Shown: positions 15,820 to 22,907 of the stretch, piece by piece | How the letters are laid out: each line of letters begins with the position of its first letter | How positions within the stretch are numbered: the stretch's first letter is position 1 | Assembly (NCBI RefSeq): GCF_000379525.1 | Contig: NZ_KB902364.1 | Location: 231-37,712, forward strand | Direction of reading: 5' to 3' | Source: Lamprocystis purpurea DSM 4197 | Lineage (GTDB): Bacteria > Pseudomonadota > Gammaproteobacteria > Chromatiales > Chromatiaceae | Length of the DNA: 37,482 bases | Program-made: the position numbers and the translations under genes | Notes under the pieces: model-generated | What the model was told of the DNA's origin: nothing | Databases searched by the model: none | The model's input: the letters and a program-made list of their open reading frames with translations, nothing else

Positions 15820-15843
15820 TATCCCCGTCCCTAGTATCCCCCC
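15779..15843. repeat. Short tandem-like repeats GTCCCTAGTATCCCC
   Basis: The unit occurs at 15781, 15801 and 15827, with a partial CCTAGTATCCCC near 15816. It sits at the end of the RAYT remnant, where such transposases are often followed by their REP-like substrates. Confidence 0.7.
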
Positions 15844-15951
15844 AGTAGCTCAGCAAGTTCTGCCCGCACGTCCAATAGATCAAAGACTGTTGAGCTTATA
15901 AAGACTCGCATGCTCGTGTGTTCTCCAGCCTAACGTGTTAAACGGACCATC

Positions 15952-16072
15952 TGCGTGCTAGCCTGCCACGGGCCACTAGGGTGCTCAACTGAATTCCGCG
16001 AACCGACCAAGCAGCTCAGATCCCCGCCAGCGCCCTGACAGCCGCTCCACATGGACCCTGCGAAGCGTTCCC
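15952..16072 (+). repeat. Direct repeat A flanking the HsdR-N-like gene
   Basis: About 121 bp starting TGCGTGCTAGCCTGC and ending GCGAAGCGTTCCCC, about 90% identical in the same orientation to 17492-17613. The nonamer TAACGTGTT lies 21 bp before it here (15931) and 29 bp before the other copy (17463). A classic attC fold was not found. Confidence 0.8.
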
Positions 16073-16081
16073 CAGAGAACA

Positions 16082-16131
16082 GGGGCCAGGCTCAATTGCT
16101 TTCGTCTCTTAGCGCAATTGAACCTGGCCCC
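16082..16131. repeat. Hairpin GGGGCCAGG / CCTGGCCCC
   Basis: An 18-bp stem (16082-16099 with 16114-16131, one G-T pair) around a 14-base loop. It is followed by GGCCCCTTATTCT repeated twice. The sequence resembles REP-like 'gggccaggttcaattg' motifs; no T-run makes it a convincing terminator. Confidence 0.65.
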
Positions 16132-16290
16132 TTATTCTTGGCCCCTTATTCTCCCGGAAAAATCTGGCGGACTGTCGCTGATTCTCCAGAAACTTGGATC
16201 TGGGATTTCGCACAAGTCGCTGATATCGCCAGGCGATTCTCAACTGAGCGCCATTCTGGTCCGTCCTCGGTTTCCTGCCCGGTTGCCCTG

Positions 16291-17463
16291 CTATTCTCCA
16301 GTTGGCTGTATACGCACCTGAACATGTTGAGGTTCGATTTTTGCTAAGACAATGAGTTCTTTGATGCACGCGATAAATTGATGTCGATTGTGCCGGATAT
16401 TGAGGTGTCGCCCGCTTGGTAGTGGTCGCGTGGCTCCTGAGTCTGTAGATTCTGAATGGTCCGTAATGAGGGCCGCATTACGTGGATTCGGCCTTAGGAT
16501 TCCTGGGGGAAGGAGTTGCGCTTTGTCAAGGCACTGTGCAATTTTGATGAACATTTGAGTGAAAGGCGTATCCTTTGATCGTTCTAGAGAGATCTCTTCC
16601 AATCCGGGGAGAATCACAGCTACTGGATTATGCTCCTTTCGCAGATCATTTAACCGAATTAGAATCGCTTGGCCTTGGATTGTTTGCGTGCTAGCCGGAG
16701 AACTGGAGCAGTCATTATGCGAACTGCCCTGTACACCCCGCGGCAGTAACTCTAACGCCGCCGCTCCGGTAGCACCACTAAGCACCTCGATTTCGCGGAT
16801 TCGCGCATCGATTCTTTGCCGCTCGGCTCGAAGTTCGGACAATTCTGTTGCACGAGATTCTGCTTGTTCTCGCTTTTCTTTAAGTTTCTCGAGGTATGTT
16901 GGTATTGCTGCTAACGCATTACCATTTTCATTGTTCTCTCGCGCCAAAACCCCCCAAAGGCGCTCGCGAAGTTCCTTAGTCAACAGTTGCCGTCGATGGA
17001 ACTCCTCGATTATCTCGCAGCTTTGCAATGTTCCCGCGCGGAAAGCCTCTGTCACGCCATAAACGCGAAACACCTCTCCGTCGGTAAGGATGGCCATGGT
17101 CGCCTTCCGATCATGGGAGTGTTTAACGAACACGTAATACTCTAGTTGGCTCAAGTAGCTGTCAAGGCGCTTTCCCGGAGCCTTGGTCTCGACAATGATT
17201 CCAATAGGGAAATGATCCAGCACGACGTCAACATATCCGCGACCGGTGCGTCCTTCAAAGTTGAAATCCGCGTCTTCATACCCGAGTGCCCGAAGAAGCG
17301 GTAGAACTACTTTGTTCTTAACATCCTCCTCGCTGACGAGTTGGCTACGTGACAGGTTGACAACTTGGCTAAGGTCAGGAAGCATTCTGCTCATGTACTC
17401 AATGTGACAAACGGCGAATAACACTGTCCGCGCCAGAGCGGCCTGCGGGTTTTGGCCGCGCAT
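16291..17463 (-). CDS. HsdR-N-like PD-(D/E)XK protein with coiled coil
   Basis: A protein of 390 residues at most. Near residues 40-125, SEEDVKNKVVLPLLRALGYE, then GYVDVVLDHFPIGIIVETKAPG is the N-terminal nuclease fold of type I restriction HsdR and related proteins: Asp in YVDVV and the ExK pair in VETKAPG. The segment YLSQLEYYVFVKHSHDRKATMAILTDG follows as expected. A charged coiled coil (about 185-230, KLKEKREQAESRATEL) leads to an unrecognised C-terminal region. There is no helicase domain and no HsdM/HsdS neighbour, so this is a stand-alone protein. The start is uncertain; ATG at 17394 (MSRMLPDLSQ) is as likely. Base composition is clearly AT-richer than its surroundings and it lies between 120-bp direct repeats, both signs of transfer. 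A defence role is possible but unproven. Confidence 0.75.
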   Translation of the reverse strand: MRGQNPQAALARTVLFAVCHIEYMSRMLPDLSQVVNLSRSQLVSEEDVKNKVVLPLLRALGYEDADFNFEGRTGRGYVDVVLDHFPIGIIVETKAPGKRLDSYLSQLEYYVFVKHSHDRKATMAILTDGEVFRVYGVTEAFRAGTLQSCEIIEEFHRRQLLTKELRERLWGVLARENNENGNALAAIPTYLEKLKEKREQAESRATELSELRAERQRIDARIREIEVLSGATGAAALELLPRGVQGSSHNDCSSSPASTQTIQGQAILIRLNDLRKEHNPVAVILPGLEEISLERSKDTPFTQMFIKIAQCLDKAQLLPPGILRPNPRNAALITDHSESTDSGATRPLPSGRHLNIRHNRHQFIACIKELIVLAKIEPQHVQVRIQPTGE

Positions 17464-17491
17464 AACGTGTTCTAGGTCGAAACAGGCTCGT

Positions 17492-17613
17492 TGCGTGCTA
17501 GCCTGCTACGGGCCACTTAGGGTGCGAGACTGAATTCCGCTTACCGACCAAGCACCTCAGATCCCCGCCACCGCCTTGTCAGCCGCTCCACATGGACCCA
17601 GCGAAGCGTTCCC
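17492..17613 (+). repeat. Direct repeat B flanking the HsdR-N-like gene
   Basis: Partner of 15952-16072. It begins just upstream of the gene's 5' end. The two repeats bracket about 1.42 kb that contains only this gene and a hairpin. Confidence 0.8.
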
Positions 17614-17638
17614 CCGCGGCACGGCGGCGCGGGTTTTT
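17613..17638 (+). terminator. Possible rho-independent terminator
   Basis: CCCGCG (17613-17618) pairs with CGCGGG (17628-17633) across a 9-base loop and is followed by five T. It is short, and the plus-strand gene it would serve is not evident. Confidence 0.4.
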
Positions 17639-17736
17639 CCTGAGATGCCCGAATCGGTTGGCGGCTAAACCCCGTCAGTCTGTGCTTATGTTCGTCCACA
17701 CATGAAAGTTTTACAAGGGAATCAGTGTGACTTGGA

Positions 17737-18024
17737 TCACGGTTTTGTACAAAAAGTGGATACGGACTGTCGATGTCTCCCGGGCACAGTCCATCCGGAT
17801 GTGTTTCCGGACTGAACTCGACCATGGTCACCGTAATGGCCGCCGATTGCGAAGATAAAGAGCCCGTCCGCGTCGAATCGATAGACCACGCGGTCTTTCT
17901 GCGACAGCTGCCGCGACCACAATCCGCTGAGGACGTGTTTGCTGCCCCGAAATCGGTCAAGGGACTCGACCGGCGGCGATCGTGCGCTCGATCCTGCTGT
18001 CCGGATACTCGGGTTGCGCGCCAA
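17737..18024 (-). pseudogene. YoeB/Txe-like toxin remnant
   Basis: The central part reads SLDRFRGSKHVLSGLWSRQL, then SQKDRVVYRFDADGLFIFAI and GGHYGDH. These are the C-terminal half of YoeB/Txe RNases, including the G-L-W-S-R and R-x-V-Y-R strands and the terminal His-Tyr. The N-terminal half is not recognisable in any frame, and the C-terminus runs on for about 25 unrelated residues instead of ending at HY. No antitoxin precedes it, although YefM fragments are found at 12108 and 18976. Confidence 0.6.
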
Positions 18025-18249
18025 CGGCGGCCTGCCGGTGTCGGGGTGTTAGCCAGGCTGACCTGACCGTCGATCCAGTGCGGCACCGCGCCACCTGCGC
18101 ACGACGGGCCAGCCACCTCAGTTGTCATCGCGCCCCGATCATGGTTGCATGGTTGCGCTTAAACTGACCTTGCGGCCCGCGCCGCGCGCTCCTTCGACCG
18201 GCACCTGGCGCACCCCGCGCCAACGCCTGCCACCGTGCGAGGTACACCG

Positions 18250-18807
18250 ATGGAAGCCCTGAAACTGGCCACGCTCGCCGACCTTCTCGCCCACCCGGAC
18301 GAGCGGGTGGAACTCATCGACGGCGAGATCGTCCGCCGGCCCATGGCGCGCGCCGAGCACGCCTTCGCGCAGAGCAATCTGGTCGGCGAGCTACATCCGC
18401 TGCGGCGCCCCACCGGCCCCGGCGGCTGGTGGATCGCCACCGAGATCAGTGTCCTGTACGAGGCCCACCAGTGCCCGAGCCACGACCTCGCCGGCTGGCG
18501 CCGCGAACGCCTGCCGGAACGCCCCAGCGGTATCGTGGAACTGACACCGGACTGGGTGTGCGAAATTGTCTCCCCCGGCCACGAACGCAAGGACACTCTC
18601 ACCCTGCTGCTCCTCCTGCAACGCCACCGGGTGCCTTATTACTGGCTGATCTGGCCCGAGGAGCGCACCCTTGTCGCCTATGCGCTGGACGGCGCCACGT
18701 ATCGGATCATTGCCGACCTGACCGTGACCGGACCCGAGGCCACACGGGTCGCAATACCGCCTTTCGAGGCAGTGCCGATCGATGTGGGCTACATCCTCGG
18801 CGGCTGA
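18250..18807 (+). CDS. Uma2-family PD-(D/E)XK protein (second)
   Basis: A 185-residue Uma2 protein, different from the one at 7908. MEALKLATLADLLAHPDERV, then ELIDGEIVRRPMARAEHAFAQ carries the first acidic site. VLYEAHQCPSHDLAGWRRER has the Asp that is normally in PDv/PDl (here HDLAGW). WVCEIVSPGHERKDTLTLLL has the ExxSPxxxxKD core, and VPYYWLIWPEERTL is the conserved strand. The ATG at 18250 has GAGG seven bases upstream; a GTG at 18235 is in frame. About 30 residues of loop differ from the cyanobacterial forms. The catalytic set appears complete, but its role is unknown. Confidence 0.85.
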   Translation: MEALKLATLADLLAHPDERVELIDGEIVRRPMARAEHAFAQSNLVGELHPLRRPTGPGGWWIATEISVLYEAHQCPSHDLAGWRRERLPERPSGIVELTPDWVCEIVSPGHERKDTLTLLLLLQRHRVPYYWLIWPEERTLVAYALDGATYRIIADLTVTGPEATRVAIPPFEAVPIDVGYILGG

Positions 18808-18975
18808 GTAACGCGTGAGGGCCGATGGGGTCGGAAGTGAGGGGATTGGCGGGTCGCCCTGCGGGCACCGCTCTACCGGTCTTCGTAGTCGTAGTCGAAA
18901 TCGGATTTCATGGCGCGACCCCGACCCCCGATTGCGACGCCGAGGGCTGTAGGGTGCGGTGACGAAGGAACCGTA

Positions 18976-19053
18976 TCAATCACACTGATCTTTTGATGGT
19001 CGGTGATTGGTGCCGGCGGCATGCGTAGCAGCGGAGCGGACGATCTGGGCCAT
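18976..19053 (-). pseudogene. Phd/YefM-like antitoxin, C-terminal fragment (split gene)
   Basis: Reads MAQIVRSAATHAAGTNHRPS then KDQCD and stop, matching the C-terminus at 12108-12200. The preceding residues (DRSLM) lie 370 bp away at about 19434-19450, separated by two inserted elements (19055-19205 and 19219-19424). The rest of the gene is absent. Confidence 0.7.
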
Positions 19054-19054
19054 C

Positions 19055-19205
19055 GGCGTTGGTCGTCGTTCCGGCCAGACCCTGGGGCGGAAAGCTGATC
19101 CACAGATGTCACAGATGTTCACAGAGATTCTCTTCATCTGTGAACATCTGTGACATCTGTGGACAAATCCGAATGGTCGCTTTGGCCGGAACGATGATCA
19201 AGGCC
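19055..19205. mobile_element. GGCC-ended MITE carrying a 26-bp perfect hairpin
   Basis: 151 bp with ends GGCGTTGGTCGTCG... (left) and the complement of GGCCTTGATCATCG... (right). Flanks are GGGCCATC and AGGCCATC, an 8-bp direct repeat with one mismatch. The target is the split YefM-like gene. The interior is dominated by the hairpin at 19099-19163. Confidence 0.75.
19099..19163. repeat. 26-bp perfect inverted repeat (CACAGATGTTCACAG hairpin)
   Basis: Arms 19099-19124 and 19138-19163 are exact reverse complements (26 of 26) with a 13-base loop. A decayed relative is at 27271-27335. Confidence 0.9.
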
Positions 19206-19218
19206 AGGCCATCAGTGA

Positions 19219-19424
19219 CAGCAATTCCAAATTTGGGAGGCACCGCGCGGCCCCTGGTGGATGCGGCGCGCGCGACCGACGCGCCGGGTTCCTGACACCG
19301 AGCGGCGCGCCTTATCCACCCTACAGCGGCGCCGGTTTTGTAGGGTGGATAAGCGCAGCGCATCCACCGTCAGCCTCGCCGCCAGCTCGCTGCCGGCGGC
19401 GGCCACCCAAATTTGGAACTGCTG
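19219..19424. mobile_element. CAGCAATTCC-type MITE with perfect 9-bp flanking repeat
   Basis: 206 bp with ends CAGCAATTCCAAATTTGGG and its near-complement CCCAAATTTGGAACTGCTG (18 of 19). Flanks CATCAGTGA (19210-19218 and 19425-19433) are identical. The interior holds GTAGGGTGGATAAGCGCAGC facing a related inverse, a well-known type of intergenic motif. No open frame of note. It is inserted in the YefM-like pseudogene next to the preceding GGCC-ended element. Confidence 0.88.
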
Positions 19425-19452
19425 CATCAGTGAGCGGTCTTTGCGTTCTCTC

Positions 19453-20313
19453 TTAAAGGCCGGCAACGACCTCAAGGGCCAGACCGGTAGACTCGGCGAT
19501 GACGCTCGCGGCGACGCCGTTGGCCTTCATCGCTCGGGCGATCTCCAGGGTGCGTTCCTCGCGTCCCTCGATCTTGCCAACTACAAAGTTCGACGCGACC
19601 AGGCTCGCATGCAGATGCAGGTCCTCCTGCCAGCGCTCGTAGGCGGCGCGTTCCGCCGGCGCGAGCCCGAGCACGGCGAGCTTCTCCTTGGCCTCGCTCA
19701 AGCCCTTGGCCGAGAAACCGTCCTGAATTGACTGGTGCTTGAGGTAGTAGATCCATTCGTCGAGCGTGTCGCGGACGATGTCGTCGAAGCGCTCGACCTT
19801 GATCAGATAATACTCGGGGAACAGTTCGTGGGTGCGCTCACGCCCCGGAAACAGTTTGCGTTGGGCGCGGCTCAAGGCCAGTTCGTCGTGCTTGTGCAGA
19901 CCGCAAAAGCGCGTGGTGCCATGGTAGACGTAGTCCTCCCCGTGTCCAAGATCGAAATAGAGGATGTTGACCGAGATCACCTTGACCAGGTTCGCAGAGG
20001 ACTGGCCGACATCCAGATGCTCGACCAGCGCGCGGGCGCTCCCGTAGAGCATCCGCGACAAGTCATCGTGCCGGCGCTCGTATTGGACCTCGATCAGCAC
20101 CAGTTCACCGCGGTGGTTGCGCACCTTGAGATCCAGTCGGTTGGAGCGGTCGTCAGCGGTGTCGCGGTTCGACTCTGATTCCAAGACCTCTACGATCTGT
20201 ACGTCCTCGCGGAGCAGCTCGCTCAAGAAGCCTTCGAGGATGCCGAAGTTGGCCTTGCTGCGCAGCAGCCGTTTCATGGCCCAATCGAAACTGATGAGTT
20301 TGCGCGTTGCCAT
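19453..20313 (-). CDS. Rpn-family PD-(D/E)XK nuclease/transposase-like protein
   Basis: A 286-residue protein of the Rpn/PDDEXK transposase-like family (recombination-promoting nuclease). MATRKLISFDWAMKRLLRSK is the family N-terminus. The nuclease core is NRLDLKVRNHRGELVLIEVQ, with Asp in RLDLK and the E-x-Q pair in IEVQ, followed by SRMLYGSARALVEHL. A helical C-terminal region (RWQEDLHLHASLVASNFVVG and EGREERTLEIARAMK) is also typical. The ATG at 20313 is preferred over an upstream in-frame start at 20355. Its start lies 4 bp after the stop of the oppC-like gene on the same strand, so it may be transcribed with the ABC operon despite being unrelated in role. Family members promote RecA-independent recombination in E. 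coli. Confidence 0.88.
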   Translation of the reverse strand: MATRKLISFDWAMKRLLRSKANFGILEGFLSELLREDVQIVEVLESESNRDTADDRSNRLDLKVRNHRGELVLIEVQYERRHDDLSRMLYGSARALVEHLDVGQSSANLVKVISVNILYFDLGHGEDYVYHGTTRFCGLHKHDELALSRAQRKLFPGRERTHELFPEYYLIKVERFDDIVRDTLDEWIYYLKHQSIQDGFSAKGLSEAKEKLAVLGLAPAERAAYERWQEDLHLHASLVASNFVVGKIEGREERTLEIARAMKANGVAASVIAESTGLALEVVAGL

Positions 20314-20317
20314 GAAA

Positions 20318-21742
20318 CTAACGCACCCCCCGCAGCCGCGGGTCGAAGGCGTCACGCACTACATCGGCAAAGAGGTTGGCCGCCAGCACCAAAGCGAACA
20401 TGAAGACGAAAGCGGCGGTGAGCGACCACCAGACCATGGGGTCCCGCGCCAGTTCAAGGCGGGCGCTGTTGATCATGTTGCCCCAACTGTTCATGGTTGG
20501 GTCCACCCCGATGTTGACATAGGACAGCACCGCCTCCGCCAGGACCAGGCCGCTGAAATCCAGCACCAGGGTAATCATGACGATGTGCAGCACATTGGGC
20601 AGGATATGCCGGCCGAGGATGGCGAAGTGACCAACTCCCAGCGCGGATGACGCACGCACATAGTCCGCCTCGCGCAGCTTGAGCGCTTCACCGCGCAACA
20701 GCCGGCAGAGCCCGGTCCAACTGGTCACACCCAGAATCAGGCACAGGAACAAGAGCCGCAAATCCGCCCGCTCCACCAGGCTCTCGAACTGATCGGCATT
20801 GTTGCTCATGTAGACCTGAAGCATGAGGATGGCAGCGGCAATCAGCAGCACGCCGGGAATGGCGTTCAGGGTGGTGTAGAGGTATTGGATGATGTCATCC
20901 ACCCAGCCGCGAAAATAGCCGGCCATGATCCCCAGCAGGATGGCCGCGGGCAGCATCACCAGGGTGGTGAGTGTGCCGATGACGAGGCCGGTGCGAATGG
21001 ACTTGAGTGCCTGAAAAAAGACATCCTCGCCCACTTTGTCGGTGCCCAGAATGTGATATCGCAGTGCCAATTCACCGGCGACGAAGCCGAGAACCAGCAT
21101 GACGGCCAGGGTGCCGAGCGCGGTCCGCCAGGGAAAGGCCGTACCGCCGGCCAGCAAGACATCACGTGCGGCCATGAAGCCGATCCCCTGCCCCCGTGCC
21201 GTACTCCAAACGACCTGGGCGGCGATCAGACCCCAGACGATCAGGCCCTCCGCCAGACCGCGCAAGGTGAGACGCAGAATGTCCCAGCCGCGTTGTGTCG
21301 GGTCCTTCAGGTGCCGACCGCCATAGTTCAGTCGGGGATAGTCGCGGATCACGCTGCCGTCGGGCTGCGTGATGGCCTCCTTGACGAACAAGTGGGTGGC
21401 GAAAGGCGCGGAGTAGGTCTTTTCCTGGCGTTCACGCAGGGGCGCCGCCCAGGCGTCGAAAAGACTCAAGACGTCCGGGCCGAACTTGGTCCCGGCGCCG
21501 GTCTCGGTACCGGCGGTTTGGTCGGCCAGCGGCAGACGGAAGTGCACCGTGTCGAGCAGGCCGATCAGCACGTAAAAGCTCAGGACCACCAGGGTCCCGA
21601 TGCCCACCCGCGAACGCGCCACCCGCCGCCAGGGCGCGCGCAGATGCTCATGGCGCGCGGCATAGAGCCCGAACCCGATCGCGCTGATTACCAGCAGGAA
21701 AACCAGGGCATCGGTCCAGAGGATCACCGGCATCAGGGGCAT
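20318..21742 (-). CDS. ABC peptide transporter permease, OppC/DppC-like, long N-terminus
   Basis: A 474-residue inner-membrane permease. The C-terminal about 270 residues are a normal BPD_transp_1 domain: RTGLVIGTLTTLVMLPAAIL, the EAA-loop LREADYVRASSALGVGHFAI and HILPNVLHIVMITLVLDFSG, ending DPRLRGVR. The first 200 residues are unusual: two helices, a periplasmic-like loop (GRHLKDPTQRGWDILRLTLR) and more helices; OppC proteins are normally near 300. Start is uncertain among TTG 21760, ATG 21742 and ATG 21733. The family imports oligopeptides. It is third in the operon after the binding protein and the OppB-like gene. A MITE separates it from oppB, and no ATPase genes are adjacent. Confidence 0.88.
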   Translation of the reverse strand: MPLMPVILWTDALVFLLVISAIGFGLYAARHEHLRAPWRRVARSRVGIGTLVVLSFYVLIGLLDTVHFRLPLADQTAGTETGAGTKFGPDVLSLFDAWAAPLRERQEKTYSAPFATHLFVKEAITQPDGSVIRDYPRLNYGGRHLKDPTQRGWDILRLTLRGLAEGLIVWGLIAAQVVWSTARGQGIGFMAARDVLLAGGTAFPWRTALGTLAVMLVLGFVAGELALRYHILGTDKVGEDVFFQALKSIRTGLVIGTLTTLVMLPAAILLGIMAGYFRGWVDDIIQYLYTTLNAIPGVLLIAAAILMLQVYMSNNADQFESLVERADLRLLFLCLILGVTSWTGLCRLLRGEALKLREADYVRASSALGVGHFAILGRHILPNVLHIVMITLVLDFSGLVLAEAVLSYVNIGVDPTMNSWGNMINSARLELARDPMVWWSLTAAFVFMFALVLAANLFADVVRDAFDPRLRGVR

Positions 21743-21772
21743 GGCACGAGCCCCCGGCAATGACGAAAAACA

Positions 21773-21896
21773 GGCCTTGATCGCAATCCCGGCCAGCGGC
21801 GTGCGTAGTCAGGGCTTCCAGCCCTGACGGTGTCAGGCCAGGATGGCCTGACGACGCACCCGGCGAGCCCAAGTGGCCGGAATCTTGATCGAGGCC
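21773..21896. mobile_element. GGCC-ended MITE between oppC-like and oppB-like genes
   Basis: 124 bp, the same length as the inverted copy at 33679-33802. Ends GGCCTTGATCGCAATCCC... and the complement of GGCCTCGATCAAGATTCC... match at 17 of 22. Flanks GAAAAACA and GAAAGACA match at 7 of 8. The interior holds two hairpins, GTCAGGGCTTCCAGCCCTGA and GTCAGGCCAGGATGGCCTGA. Confidence 0.82.
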
Positions 21897-21929
21897 GAAA
21901 GACACCCGACCGCAATCCGCTTTCTCGAT

Positions 21930-22907
21930 TCATTGCAAGCGCACCCGCGGATCGACCAACGTATACGAGATATCGGTGAGAATCAGCCCCAGGATATAGA
22001 GCACGGCCCCCAGGAAAACCATGGCGCGCACGATGGCGAAGTCCTGATTGTTGATGGCGTCGATGGTGTAGCTGCCTAGGCCGGGAATACCGAAGAATGA
22101 CTCGGTGATCAGACTGCCCATGAAGAGCAGCGGCAACACCACCACCACGCCGGTGAGGATGGGGATCAACGCATTGCCCAAGACATGCCGGAACAGCACA
22201 CGCCGCTCGGTGAGACCCTTCGCGCGGGCGGTTCGCACATAGTCCTTGGAGACCTCTTCCAGGAACAGGGTGCGGTACCATCGCACCCCTGACCCGACGC
22301 CGCCGATCACGCCGACAATGACCGGCAGCACCAGGAACTTCCATGCCTCCACACCGGTGTCATAGCCGGAGATGGGCACCAGATGGAAGACCTTGCTCAG
22401 CAGATACTGACCCCCGATGATATAGAAGAGCCCGGAGATGGACAGCATGGCGACCAGCAACACCACGGCGCCGATATCCAGATAGGTGGCCCGGAAGAAG
22501 ACGATGAAGAGCGCCAGACTGATATTGAGCGCCAGCCCCACCAGCAGCACCGGCACCGCGATGGCCAGGCTCGGCCACATGCGTTGGGAAATATCATAGC
22601 CAATGTCGCGCCCGTCATCGGATGAGCCGAAGTCGAAGGCGAAAAGGCGCACCGAGCGCTCGAAAAAGATGGTGTCCGTCACCCGTGCCAGTCCGCTCGC
22701 AGCCTCATTGAACAGCAACGGCTTGTCATAGCCGTGCTCCTGTTTCCAGTTGGTGATGGCCTCCGGGGTGACCCGCTTCTCACCCAGGTGCATCCGTGCC
22801 ATCTGGTCCGGTGAGTTGAGGACGAAGAACAGCGTGAACGTCAGCAGATTGACCCCGATCAGGATCGGCACGGCATAGAGCAATCGGCGCAGGATATAGG
22901 CAATCAC
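21930..22907 (-). CDS. ABC peptide transporter permease, OppB/DppB-like
   Basis: A 325-residue permease with about six membrane helices. MIAYILRRLLYAVPILIGVN is the typical first helix, followed by a periplasmic loop, then the transport domain with the EAA loop VSKDYVRTARAKGLTERRVL and HVLGNALIPILTGVVVVLPL. The TESFFGIPGLGSYTIDAI block and the C-terminal LVDPRVRLQ are conserved in DppB/OppB. It starts with GTG overlapping the binding-protein stop by 4 bp (GTGA), so it is coupled to it. The 187 bp to the next gene contain a MITE, unusual in such an operon. Confidence 0.92.
   Translation of the reverse strand: MIAYILRRLLYAVPILIGVNLLTFTLFFVLNSPDQMARMHLGEKRVTPEAITNWKQEHGYDKPLLFNEAASGLARVTDTIFFERSVRLFAFDFGSSDDGRDIGYDISQRMWPSLAIAVPVLLVGLALNISLALFIVFFRATYLDIGAVVLLVAMLSISGLFYIIGGQYLLSKVFHLVPISGYDTGVEAWKFLVLPVIVGVIGGVGSGVRWYRTLFLEEVSKDYVRTARAKGLTERRVLFRHVLGNALIPILTGVVVVLPLLFMGSLITESFFGIPGLGSYTIDAINNQDFAIVRAMVFLGAVLYILGLILTDISYTLVDPRVRLQ

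Noticed and set aside
15779-15843. The GTCCCTAGTATCCCC repeats as a CRISPR array.
   Set aside because: Units are 15 bp with spacers of 0-5 bp and irregular; no cas genes.
15931-17471. TAACGTGTT before each direct repeat suggested integron attC sites.
   Set aside because: The repeats do not fold as paired attC boxes, the cassette orientation does not fit, and no integrase gene is near.
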